This document shows, one piece after another, positions 45,207 to 52,921 of a DNA stretch of 64,000 nucleotides; position 1 is the stretch's first letter; every line of letters starts with the position of its first letter. The DNA lies in contig CAJXPQ010000001.1 in NCBI GenBank assembly GCA_913058265.1, positions 186,001 to 250,000 of the forward strand, written 5' to 3'. This DNA is from an uncultured Oligoflexia bacterium. GTDB lineage: Bacteria; Bdellovibrionota; Bacteriovoracia; Bacteriovoracales; Bacteriovoracaceae. A program made the translations under genes and the position numbers. The notes under the pieces were generated by a model that was given only the letters and a program-made list of their open reading frames with translations, did not search any database and was not told where the DNA came from.

Positions 45207-45707
45207 CTAATAAAACCAATCACTCCAAAAACCGACTTCTTTATCATTTAGTTTTTTTAGAAATATGGTTAGCCAACGAGGCTCTATGGGTTTCTTGCTT
45301 AGACTAAACTTTGAATTATGGATAAGCTTATCCGCTTTGGCGCCATTACAGGGAGCGCAAGCAGCAACTATATTCTCCCAATCAGATGGACCGCCTAGAC
45401 TCTTAGGATAGACATGATCAAGGGTTAAATCTGCTGCTTTAAACTTTATATGACAGTACTGACAAGTAAAGTTATCTCTATAGAAAACATTCATCCTATT
45501 AAATTTAACTGTATGAATATCCCCTATTTTACAGAATAAGCGCATCACCTTAGGTAGCTTGTAAGAATCATTGGTAGATTTAATTTCAATATCTGAATGA
45601 TGTTCAACGACTTCTGCGCGCTCGGTAAAAAATAGTGAAAGCGCTTTCTTCCAGTCAATCATCTGGAGTGGATAATAAGTGGAATCTAAGAGCAAGGTCT
45701 GCCTCAT
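45207..45707 (-). CDS. HNH endonuclease-family protein
   Basis: A 166-residue soluble protein of the broadly conserved HNH type. After an N-terminal half (LLLDSTYYPLQMIDWKKAL) comes the zinc/HNH core: CQYC, LTLDHVYPKSLGGPSDWENIVAACAPCNGAKADK, with the catalytic His in LDH, Asn in ENIV and a second CxxC knuckle. Members stand alone in many genomes and may nick DNA in repair or act on phage DNA; the true substrate is unknown. GGGAG precedes the ATG. Confidence 0.92.
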   Translation of the reverse strand: MRQTLLLDSTYYPLQMIDWKKALSLFFTERAEVVEHHSDIEIKSTNDSYKLPKVMRLFCKIGDIHTVKFNRMNVFYRDNFTCQYCHIKFKAADLTLDHVYPKSLGGPSDWENIVAACAPCNGAKADKLIHNSKFSLSKKPIEPRWLTIFLKKLNDKEVGFWSDWFY

Positions 45708-45850
45708 AATTAACTCCCTAACTCTATTTTACACCGAAATCCCCTCTGAGAGCCAACATACAGCAAAAACCTCCATATTTAAGACGGATTGCATGAAAAA
45801 ACAGTGCTTTACAAGAGATTAAAATCTCAATATGCTATACATCCTCTTAT

Positions 45851-45936
45851 GCGCGGGTGGTGGAATGGTAGACACGCTACGTTGAGGTCGTAGAGCCCGC
45901 AAGGGTGTGAGGGTTCAAGTCCCTTCTCGCGCACCA
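45851..45936 (+). tRNA. tRNA-Leu (anticodon GAG)
   Basis: 86 bases with CCA encoded. The acceptor arms GCGCGGG and CTCGCGC pair (one G-U). The anticodon stem CTACG/CGTAG holds loop TTGAGGT, so the anticodon is GAG, reading CUC/CUU Leu codons. A long variable arm (AGCCCGCAAGGGTGTG region) confirms a class II tRNA, and the T arm is GAGGGTTCAAGTCCCTT. Its 3' end is copied at 47159-47184. Confidence 0.97.
45911..45936 (+). repeat. attL-like direct repeat (tRNA 3' end)
   Basis: GGGTTCAAGTCCCTTCTCGC and the following GCACCA: the T arm, acceptor strand and CCA of tRNA-Leu. It matches 47159-47184 with one mismatch (C45916 versus A47164). Confidence 0.85.
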
Positions 45937-46041
45937 TTCTTTACACACTGTCTATAATTTGATCGATTTCTACAAAACCCAATATGTATTTTAAAATAGT
46001 TAGCTCCCTTTATTTGGCAGTGCTCTTGCGAATGTATCTGT

Positions 46042-47133
46042 ATGAAAAACTTAACTACAAAATTACTTGTAATGTCTATTTCACTCACTCTAGCTGGAAA
46101 TCTATATGCAAAAAATATATGTAGTACTAGCTTACCAACCATTATCTATCTAGATGATGTAGGTACTCAGGATCAGCCTGGAACTAGGATTAGTGGTAGA
46201 GATGATGCCAATGGTGTGCAAGACGTTGGGATACTGCTTAAATGGGAAAAAGAGATGGACCTAATAGCTATTGGCTCAACTAGTAGGTTTGGTAACAAAG
46301 ACCTATCCATGGAATTAGTTAGAAGAATAGTGTCAGCAAATAATCTATCAACTCCTGTTCTTGCGGGAAAAGACCTTATAGACTTTATAACTGTTAAGGC
46401 CAGAGAGATTGAGAGCTGTAATAATGGAAAAAAATTAGACATTGTTATTGGTGGTCATTGGGACGAAGTCATGTGTGCCCTAAGGTCTGATCCCTATATT
46501 GCTGATCTTATAAACATAACAGGGATTGGTAGTTGGAATATTAGAAATCAAGACTATTCAAACCCTAGAGACCTTGCATTTTGCATGAAACCAGGCGAAT
46601 TACTAAACCCTCAAAGAAGTTTTCAGGAGATAAGTTCAATCATGCCTGCAAATAGTATTTTCAGAATTAGTGATAAAAGGACATATCCAGGAACTGTTCC
46701 TGCTGGTATCCGTGACTTCATATGTCCAACGACTAAACACACGCTTCAGTTAATGAATAGAATCTATGATAACGGTATTGCACCGATGCTAAATAAAGTG
46801 CGAGACCCGAGTGATGGTATAATTATAAGTGATATAAGATCACCGTATGTTAAAGAGGCTATCGCCCTTGGTAATCTACAATGCTCCAATGTAAGAAACC
46901 AAAGTACCGGCCTAAAAATTAGAGTTGCTGATTTCTTGGCCGTCGCTCACGTACTCTCTAAAAAATATAAAACTAAAAATAGCGAAACAAAGAAACCTCT
47001 TAACTACTTAAGCAGAGATGAAATATACCCATATATCGAGGGTGATTTGAAATTCAAAAATAAAGTAGATATTGCATTTCTTATGCCCATTATAATGATG
47101 CTTCTTGAAGAGGATGAGCCTACAGCAGAATAA
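46042..47133 (+). CDS. Exported nucleoside-hydrolase-like protein
   Basis: A 363-residue protein with a signal peptide (NLYA-KN, ~24). The mature part resembles the IU-nucleoside hydrolase fold: IIYLDDVGTQDQPG at the place of the Asp-rich calcium site, then MDLIAIGSTSRFGNKDLSMELV and STPVLAGKD (cf. GITTVFGN ... PVYAG), and LDIVIGGHWDEVMCALRSDP, like the GPLTNLALAL block. The usual DTD-x-G-x-DD is altered, so activity is uncertain. It is the only gene in the tRNA-Leu islet. No clear ribosome binding site. A role in nucleoside scavenging from prey is inference. Confidence 0.6.
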   Translation: MKNLTTKLLVMSISLTLAGNLYAKNICSTSLPTIIYLDDVGTQDQPGTRISGRDDANGVQDVGILLKWEKEMDLIAIGSTSRFGNKDLSMELVRRIVSANNLSTPVLAGKDLIDFITVKAREIESCNNGKKLDIVIGGHWDEVMCALRSDPYIADLINITGIGSWNIRNQDYSNPRDLAFCMKPGELLNPQRSFQEISSIMPANSIFRISDKRTYPGTVPAGIRDFICPTTKHTLQLMNRIYDNGIAPMLNKVRDPSDGIIISDIRSPYVKEAIALGNLQCSNVRNQSTGLKIRVADFLAVAHVLSKKYKTKNSETKKPLNYLSRDEIYPYIEGDLKFKNKVDIAFLMPIIMMLLEEDEPTAE

Positions 47134-47158
47134 TTATGACCTTTATAAAAGCACCTGT

Positions 47159-47184
47159 GGGTTAAAGTCCCTTCTCGCGCACCA
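47159..47184 (+). repeat. attR-like direct repeat (copy of tRNA-Leu 3' end)
   Basis: 26 bases matching the tRNA 3' end with one change, and 20 of them continuous and exact including the CCA. The sequence before it does not match the rest of the tRNA, so it is a 3' fragment and not a second gene. Confidence 0.85.
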
Positions 47185-47227
47185 AGAACTTTTCAAATAT
47201 TCAAAGAATTATAATTAAGAGAAATAA

Positions 47228-47851
47228 TTATTCCTCAGAAAACCATCCTGCAAGATGGGTTCTGACTGTGCCATTAACCGGTGGGTTAACTCTATGTTCG
47301 AGCTTATCTGGAAGAACCCTAAACACAACTGCCTGTCCTAAGACATTGTTTCTAATTTTTTTTTCAGAACTATGGTTGGTTTTTTCACGAATGAGAAACT
47401 CTCCCCCCTCGAGTTCAGAGTTATACTTATCATCACAAAGGTTTACGCTAATAGAAAGCTTACGATTTTTAATTCTTCCATCATCATGCCAATCAAGAAG
47501 ATAGTTTTGATCTGTAAATTTGAAAATACGGCAATTAAAATTTGATATCTCTTCATCTGGTAGAAGCTTTGAGATAAAAGCATATAGGCCAGGGTTCTTC
47601 ATCAGTAAGGATACTTTTATGGCATGTTTTTTATTTAATATTTTTTCACGACCTTGAATATCAGGGGCTTCAGGGTAATCAAATTCATGATAGTTTTCAC
47701 TCTCCGAAACATCCTTTAAGAATTTGAGAGTTTCAGGTTGAAATATTTGAGGAAAAACATAGAACCAATCTCTTTCAATTGTCTCTTTTATAACTTGTAC
47801 ACTATCAAGAGATTGAATAGAAAAATGTTTATCTTCAAAATGAGTATACAT
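47228..47851 (-). CDS. 2OG-Fe(II) oxygenase family protein
   Basis: A 207-residue soluble protein of the 2-oxoglutarate/Fe(II) dioxygenase (P4H-like) fold. The facial triad is visible: LDWHDDGR (HxD), then LEHRVNPPVNGTVRTHLAGWF (distal His and the Arg that binds 2-oxoglutarate). The N-terminal part (YVFPQIFQPETLKFLKDV) fits the double-strand helix lead-in. The substrate is unknown. It lies just outside the islet's right repeat. Confidence 0.85.
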   Translation of the reverse strand: MYTHFEDKHFSIQSLDSVQVIKETIERDWFYVFPQIFQPETLKFLKDVSESENYHEFDYPEAPDIQGREKILNKKHAIKVSLLMKNPGLYAFISKLLPDEEISNFNCRIFKFTDQNYLLDWHDDGRIKNRKLSISVNLCDDKYNSELEGGEFLIREKTNHSSEKKIRNNVLGQAVVFRVLPDKLEHRVNPPVNGTVRTHLAGWFSEE

Positions 47852-47986
47852 GGATTAATTATAGCTCTTTTTAGATTCGTGTCAAAAAGGGAGAATCCAC
47901 CAAATATGTATTATTTTCAAAGCCTATGACATTTCACAGCGATGGAGCTAATTTTGTGAAAAATATATTAAAATAGGTAGAAAATT

Positions 47987-49312
47987 ATGAAAATCATCTT
48001 GATCTTGGCGCTTTCATGCTCAAGCCTTGCCTCCGCTACAGCGAAATTTAAACTCATTAAGTCTTCAAACCCAGATGAATACTTAGCAAATCATATAAGT
48101 CTTTTTCTTAATAATGGGGAAATTGTCCACATTGATAAGTCAAAGCAAGAACAGCTTGAGATTATTCGTGATGCGATTCTAAACAATATGACTGTGACTC
48201 TTGAGAGACAGACAAATTTTGAGGATAAGTCAGACATTATAAAAAGTGTTTATGCTTTAGAAACTAGAAATATGTCCGTTGAAGTTGAAAATCAAAATAA
48301 TAAGGAAATGTTCTCTCTAGAAAGATTTAATAGAGTGAACTTTACCAGTTTAGATCCATTAGAAAGAAGTAATATAACGAGACTAAAATCTTATAGCGAT
48401 GCCGAAAGTCTTATGAATACTTTTAATGGTGATACCAGAATGAAGTCAGAATGTTATAACCGTGCCCATATGTGGACCTACGAATCTCTTGCCAAGCAAG
48501 GAATTACCCTAGGTAAGGTTTGGATCTTTTTTACCAGAAAGTATATCAGAGAATTTAGGCATAAGTGGTGGTTTCACGTAGCACCCTATACGAATGTTAA
48601 TGATGATAATGGAAAGTATATTCTTGATAGAGGATTTACAATGATTCCATACAATCTAGAGAACTGGAAAAACATGTTCATCAAGAACAAGGCCAGCTGT
48701 CCAGTTATTAAAGATTATAACCAATACGAAAACGATTATAAGAATGCCTATTGTTATTTAATCTACTCGAGTCAGTATTATTGGCAACCTTGGCAAATTG
48801 AAAATCTCTCTAATAAAAAAGAGCATAGATGGGGTTACAAGGGCTTTGAGTTGAAAAAGGCTTATAAAGATTCCCTTGGTAGAAGACATGGTAAATACCC
48901 CGAACTTAGAGCAAACCCGAACAGTGGAAATTCGACGACGCCCACAAACTCGAGAGTAGATTATAAACGGAGACTAGGTGTTGGAGAACAAGTCTATAAT
49001 ATTCAAAAAGATAATAAAAAAGTTAAAGTCTTATCAGTTCAAAGCGACGGAACATACACTATAAAGTTTCTCGAAGGGCCAAACTCTGGGAGAACAGGTA
49101 ATAACTGGGGAAGACATGCCCTAGCTGTAACAAATGGCTGTACTGGAACAATATGCGTTGGTGATAAGCTAATTAACCCCTCTCAGAACTCAGCAAAAGT
49201 TAGAGTTCTTGCAATTCAATTAAATGGTAACTTTGTACTTGAGTTCTTAAGTGGTCAACACCAAGGTAAAAGAGGAAATAATTGGCTTCGAAGTGAACTA
49301 AGACACCAATAA
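47987..49312 (+). CDS. Secreted protein-glutaminase-like enzyme with two C-terminal modules
   Basis: A 441-residue exported protein. Signal peptide ~1-19. A pro-like region (~20-145) precedes a domain like the Chryseobacterium protein glutaminase: Cys156 in SECYNRAHMWTYE, His197 in KWWFHVAPY and Asp214 in YILDRGF form the expected Cys-His-Asp triad. The enzyme would deamidate Gln side chains in proteins. Two C-terminal repeats of ~50 residues follow (VGEQVYNIQKDNKKVKVLSV ... GRTGNNWGRHAL and VGDKLINPSQNSAKVRVLAI ... GKRGNNWLRSEL), SH3-like and probably binding. Attack on prey proteins is inference. Confidence 0.8.
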   Translation: MKIILILALSCSSLASATAKFKLIKSSNPDEYLANHISLFLNNGEIVHIDKSKQEQLEIIRDAILNNMTVTLERQTNFEDKSDIIKSVYALETRNMSVEVENQNNKEMFSLERFNRVNFTSLDPLERSNITRLKSYSDAESLMNTFNGDTRMKSECYNRAHMWTYESLAKQGITLGKVWIFFTRKYIREFRHKWWFHVAPYTNVNDDNGKYILDRGFTMIPYNLENWKNMFIKNKASCPVIKDYNQYENDYKNAYCYLIYSSQYYWQPWQIENLSNKKEHRWGYKGFELKKAYKDSLGRRHGKYPELRANPNSGNSTTPTNSRVDYKRRLGVGEQVYNIQKDNKKVKVLSVQSDGTYTIKFLEGPNSGRTGNNWGRHALAVTNGCTGTICVGDKLINPSQNSAKVRVLAIQLNGNFVLEFLSGQHQGKRGNNWLRSELRHQ

Positions 49313-49413
49313 AACAAAAGCCTAGTCACCTGTCACAATGTAATTTTTACAAAACCCTCCCTATTTTTTTTAAACCTGCAATAATGTCCAGAAAAGAAAA
49401 TATAGGAAAATAG

Positions 49414-49821
49414 ATGAATTTTATTAAAACATTTTTTATACTAAGCCTTACAATGCTATCCCTGAGTGTTTTCGCCGCAACGAAAACATGTGTATCAGAC
49501 ATACAAGGACAGCAGGTTGTCTTTAGCCTCAAAACTAATTCACCATTTAATATTTCAGTAAATGCAGATGGTGAGGTATCAACAGAAAATAACCAGAAAC
49601 TAGTCAATTTTAATCAAGACAAACAAAACTTCATCTATGTCATGAATACACCAAACGGAATGGTATTTTCCTACAGACTAGACCTAAAGAGAAGTAAGGT
49701 TATTCTTGAAATGATTGAAGGTATCTATAGCGCGAATGAGATTGATTTATCTAAAAATAATGACCTGGCATCTCAGTTTGGTGTTTTTGAAATGCTCTCA
49801 TCTGATATCATCTGCAAATAA
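49414..49821 (+). CDS. Small exported protein of unknown function
   Basis: A 135-residue protein with a signal peptide (SVFA-AT, ~21). The mature part is beta-rich, with one Cys near each end (KTCVSDI and DIICK) that could form a disulfide closing the fold. No clear ribosome binding site (GGAAAATAG). It overlaps the convergent amidotransferase by 49 bases. Family not recognised. Confidence 0.75.
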   Translation: MNFIKTFFILSLTMLSLSVFAATKTCVSDIQGQQVVFSLKTNSPFNISVNADGEVSTENNQKLVNFNQDKQNFIYVMNTPNGMVFSYRLDLKRSKVILEMIEGIYSANEIDLSKNNDLASQFGVFEMLSSDIICK

Positions 49822-50540
49822 CTATCCACAAAGTATTTTACCAATAAATTAGATTCAGGTGTATCTTGAATTGTGTCAATAACGCCTTGGAAATGATCCG
49901 TATTCTCAGTATATTTATCTCGGTAAATACCTAATCTTTGTACAAGACAGGGTTTATCCAACTCAGGATGGAACTGAAAGGCCCAGAATGGCTTATTTTT
50001 CACTTTAAACGAGTGACAGCAGCTGTCTGTATAGGCAAGAAGCTCGCAGCTCTCAGGCAGAGATATCGCCTTCTCCTGATGTACAGAAACAGCAATAAAT
50101 TGATTTTTTATGGATTTATAAATAGGATCAAATTTAGCTTGTTCAGTAAGGGTAATTTTATATGTGCCCATCTCAAAGCTCTCAGTGTCCTTAATGATTT
50201 TACCGCCAAGTGCCAAAACTGCTGCCTGGAATCCAAAACAAGAGGCAAATGTTGGAACCTCTAATTCAATGGCATCAAGCAATAAACTTTTAATGGAGTC
50301 AACAAAGGTGTACTTATCAGGTTCTGAAACAGAAGCTTCAGAAGCACCACCAACAAATAATAGATCAATATTTTTAAGAACAGACTTATCGAACACTGGG
50401 GTTTCAAAAACGTTTAATGTCACAAATTGATCGACACTTAAGTCTGAGTACTTAGCAAAACTTTCAAGTTCTTCTTGTTTTACTTGTTCATCCTCACGGA
50501 TTTGTAAGAGTAAGGCGCTAATATTTGATCTACTTGTCAT
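49773..50540 (-). CDS. Class I glutamine amidotransferase-like protein
   Basis: A 255-residue soluble protein with the GATase-1 fold: VGGASEASVSEPD, the nucleophile elbow FASCFGFQ (Cys101), ALGGKI, and AFQFHPELDKP (His191, Glu193). It resembles stand-alone GMP-synthase-like amidotransferases (YfeJ-type), whose ammonia acceptor or alternative substrate is usually unknown. No synthetase domain follows. Its 3' end overlaps the convergent exported protein by 49 bases. Confidence 0.88.
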   Translation of the reverse strand: MTSRSNISALLLQIREDEQVKQEELESFAKYSDLSVDQFVTLNVFETPVFDKSVLKNIDLLFVGGASEASVSEPDKYTFVDSIKSLLLDAIELEVPTFASCFGFQAAVLALGGKIIKDTESFEMGTYKITLTEQAKFDPIYKSIKNQFIAVSVHQEKAISLPESCELLAYTDSCCHSFKVKNKPFWAFQFHPELDKPCLVQRLGIYRDKYTENTDHFQGVIDTIQDTPESNLLVKYFVDSYLQMISDESISKTPN

Positions 50541-50578
50541 GAATCAATACTACTATTAAGTAGAATTATTCACAACTA

Positions 50579-51385
50579 TTAAGCAGAATGGTCAAAGTAT
50601 TTAACAACATTTTGATCTATGTCCAAAAACATTTCGTACCAGGCACCATCTTGATATATTTCGGCCTGTACGTAGTCATTCACATAAACAAAGTAACCGA
50701 TAAGTTTTGTTCCCTTATAGATTCCATAGATCATATCAAACTCTAATTCTAGAAGGTACTTTGTTTTAAAGTATGAATTTGGATCTCTAGCAATTGCTCT
50801 TTTCTCTTCTTTTGAATAATGGTCATACTCACCACTTTCATAAACATGTTCGAGCCAATCCTTTTCCTTCTCTGAAGTAAGTTTACCAAGAACAGAAACA
50901 AGTCCTGCCTTCAACTGACCTAATTTTACAGGTTTTGTTGAATAACCATCAGGGAGAATATTTATATTAAGTGTTCGTGGAGAACTTTCTATCAAGTATT
51001 CCATGGACGTGTTTGAAGCTGCAATTTCGTCAACAACAGTAAGCTTAAGTGGATCAGCATACAGATAGTAATAATCTTTACTCATACTATTTTGCAGTAC
51101 ACCTAGAACCGATCTGCTATAAATATTTTTTAGTGAGCTATCATCAACTACAACAGATAAACCTTCTTCAAGATCATCATCATAGTACTCTTCGAAATAA
51201 GCATCAATATCAACGACTAATCCAACCTTTGATCCATCTTCTTTTGTCATACTCAGGACACAAGCTTCACCAACAACAAATGGGTCAACCTCACCACAGA
51301 AGACTTCATCGAGAGTAGCATTAAACTTACCTGCAGATGCAGAGATTGATACTGTACTAATGAGAGCTGCAATAAATAATTTCAT
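50579..51385 (-). CDS. Exported protein of unknown function
   Basis: A 268-residue protein with a signal peptide (ASA-GK, ~19). The mature part is acidic and mixed alpha/beta, with EVFCGEVDPFVVGEACVLSM (a Cys pair that may form a disulfide) and several Tyr-rich strands (YDDDLEEGLSVVVDD, KDYYYLYADPLKL). It has the look of a soluble periplasmic or secreted protein. Family not recognised. Confidence 0.75.
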   Translation of the reverse strand: MKLFIAALISTVSISASAGKFNATLDEVFCGEVDPFVVGEACVLSMTKEDGSKVGLVVDIDAYFEEYYDDDLEEGLSVVVDDSSLKNIYSRSVLGVLQNSMSKDYYYLYADPLKLTVVDEIAASNTSMEYLIESSPRTLNINILPDGYSTKPVKLGQLKAGLVSVLGKLTSEKEKDWLEHVYESGEYDHYSKEEKRAIARDPNSYFKTKYLLELEFDMIYGIYKGTKLIGYFVYVNDYVQAEIYQDGAWYEMFLDIDQNVVKYFDHSA

Positions 51386-51547
51386 TTTATCTCCAATACT
51401 TTTTCTTTATTTTTTAAAATCTTCGATTAACTCTGACAAGAAGGTATGTAATTCCTATAGGATTAAGCCCCCTCACAAGGTATTGTCTGGCCTTATGAGT
51501 TGAGCTAAGCCGATATAATCACTATAATGAAAGAAAATGGAGAACAA

Positions 51548-52921
51548 ATGAATATATTGATAGCAGGTGCAAGTGGTTTAGTAGGCAAAGAGCTTGTCAG
51601 GTCATTATCCTTAACTGGTAAGCATAAAATTAGGATCCTAACTAGGTCTAGAGCTGATTATGATAAGCAGCTATCATTTCCGGTAGAAGTCTTTGAGTGG
51701 GAGCCCACAAAGGGATATATAAATCCAAATGCGATAGATGCTGTTGATATCGTTATTAATTTAGCCGGTGCGGGGATAGCAGATAAAAGGTGGAGTGAAG
51801 CAAGAAAGAAACTCATTATAGATTCACGTGTCATGGCGACAAAAGTACTGCTCGATGAAATTAAAAGAACAGGCCATACACCAAAGAAATTTATAAATGC
51901 TTCTGCAATCGGGTTCTATGGTTCAACAGGTGAACGTGATATAGATGAAAACTCTGCTTCAGGTTCAGACTTCCTGGCCGAGACTTGTATTGCTTGGGAG
52001 AATGCACTTCTAAAAGAAGATATTGAGGGTATGAGCAGTTATATATTAAGACTTGGGCTTGTACTATCATCTAAAGGTGGTGCCTTAGCTAAAATGTTAC
52101 CTGCCTTTAAATTAGGAATAGCAGGAAAGATTGCTAGTGGTTCGCAATATATGAGCTGGATACATATTGACGACCTCGTTAAGCAGTTTGAATATATAAT
52201 AAACAACGACTGTAAGGATAAGATTTATAATGCCGTTGCTCCAAAAGCCGCAAGCAATACTCAGTTTACAAAAACTTTAGGTAAGGTGCTTAAACGTCCA
52301 ACTATGATTCCACTGCCAGAGGTCGCTGCCAAGGTTATCTTAGGAGAACTCTCCGTACTTGTAACCCAAGGACAAAAAGTTATTCCCAGAAATTTTCTTG
52401 ATCTCGATTTTCCTTTTAAACATCCAAACTTAGAGGATGCCCTAAGAGATTTGTTAAAATCGGAGCTTAAGGGAGAAAAAATTTTTCATGTCTACCAATG
52501 GATAAATAGAACGCCTGAAGAAATTTTTGATTTCTTCTCAGACGAAAAAAACTTAGAACTGATTACTCCAGAAAGTTTAGAGTTTAAAGTTGTTAGAAAG
52601 AGTACAGAGGCTATTGAGCAAGATACATTTATAGATTATAAAATAAAAATACACGGAATTCCTTGTAAGTGGAAAACCCATATTTCAGATTTTCAAAAGA
52701 ATATAACTTTTGTGGATGAACAAATGATAGGGCCTTACAAGAACTGGAAGCATCGACATAACTTTATCCCCTTAAACGGTGGGACTCTTATTGAAGACTA
52801 TATAGAATATAAAGTCCCATTAGGTGCAATTGGAAATTTAATCACGGGATCTTTTATTAGAAAAGATATTACTAAAATATTTTCTTATCGTCAGAAAGTT
52901 ATCGCCAGAACATTTAGCTGA
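51548..52921 (+). CDS. SDR epimerase (TIGR01777) fused to an SRPBCC domain
   Basis: I prefer the ATG at 51548: TATAAT lies at 51514-51519, so transcripts should start near 51527 (the first in-frame ATG), and GGAG precedes the second. The N-terminal domain (~1-295) is a Rossmann-fold epimerase: NILIAGASGLVGKELVRSL, VINLAGAGIADKRW, INASAIGFYGSTGERDI, then SWIHIDDLV. The C-terminal ~155 residues (VYQWINRTPEEIFDFFSDEKNLELITP ... LIEDYIEYKVP) form an SRPBCC/START-like lipid-binding domain. The fusion is known in TIGR01777 proteins. The substrate is unknown. Confidence 0.88.
   Translation: MNILIAGASGLVGKELVRSLSLTGKHKIRILTRSRADYDKQLSFPVEVFEWEPTKGYINPNAIDAVDIVINLAGAGIADKRWSEARKKLIIDSRVMATKVLLDEIKRTGHTPKKFINASAIGFYGSTGERDIDENSASGSDFLAETCIAWENALLKEDIEGMSSYILRLGLVLSSKGGALAKMLPAFKLGIAGKIASGSQYMSWIHIDDLVKQFEYIINNDCKDKIYNAVAPKAASNTQFTKTLGKVLKRPTMIPLPEVAAKVILGELSVLVTQGQKVIPRNFLDLDFPFKHPNLEDALRDLLKSELKGEKIFHVYQWINRTPEEIFDFFSDEKNLELITPESLEFKVVRKSTEAIEQDTFIDYKIKIHGIPCKWKTHISDFQKNITFVDEQMIGPYKNWKHRHNFIPLNGGTLIEDYIEYKVPLGAIGNLITGSFIRKDITKIFSYRQKVIARTFS

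Larger units (their letters stand above)
45917..47184 (+). mobile_element. Putative tRNA-Leu-integrated islet (no integrase seen)
   Basis: Downstream of tRNA-Leu, the final 20 bases of the tRNA (from AAGTCC to CCA, 45917-45936) recur exactly at 47165-47184, as attL/attR sites do. The 1.25 kb in between carries one exported gene and no integrase, so it would be a satellite or remnant, or a simple duplication. Calling it mobile is inference; the direct repeat is seen. Confidence 0.5.

Noticed and set aside
40944-45707. DNA methyltransferase plus HNH nuclease considered as a restriction-modification system
   Set aside because: They are 3 kb apart with five unrelated genes between, and the HNH protein belongs to a broadly conserved solitary family.
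47152-47184. Second tRNA gene near 47.17 kb
   Set aside because: Only the 3' ~26 bases match tRNA-Leu. There is no anticodon arm or acceptor 5' strand, so it is a 3' fragment.
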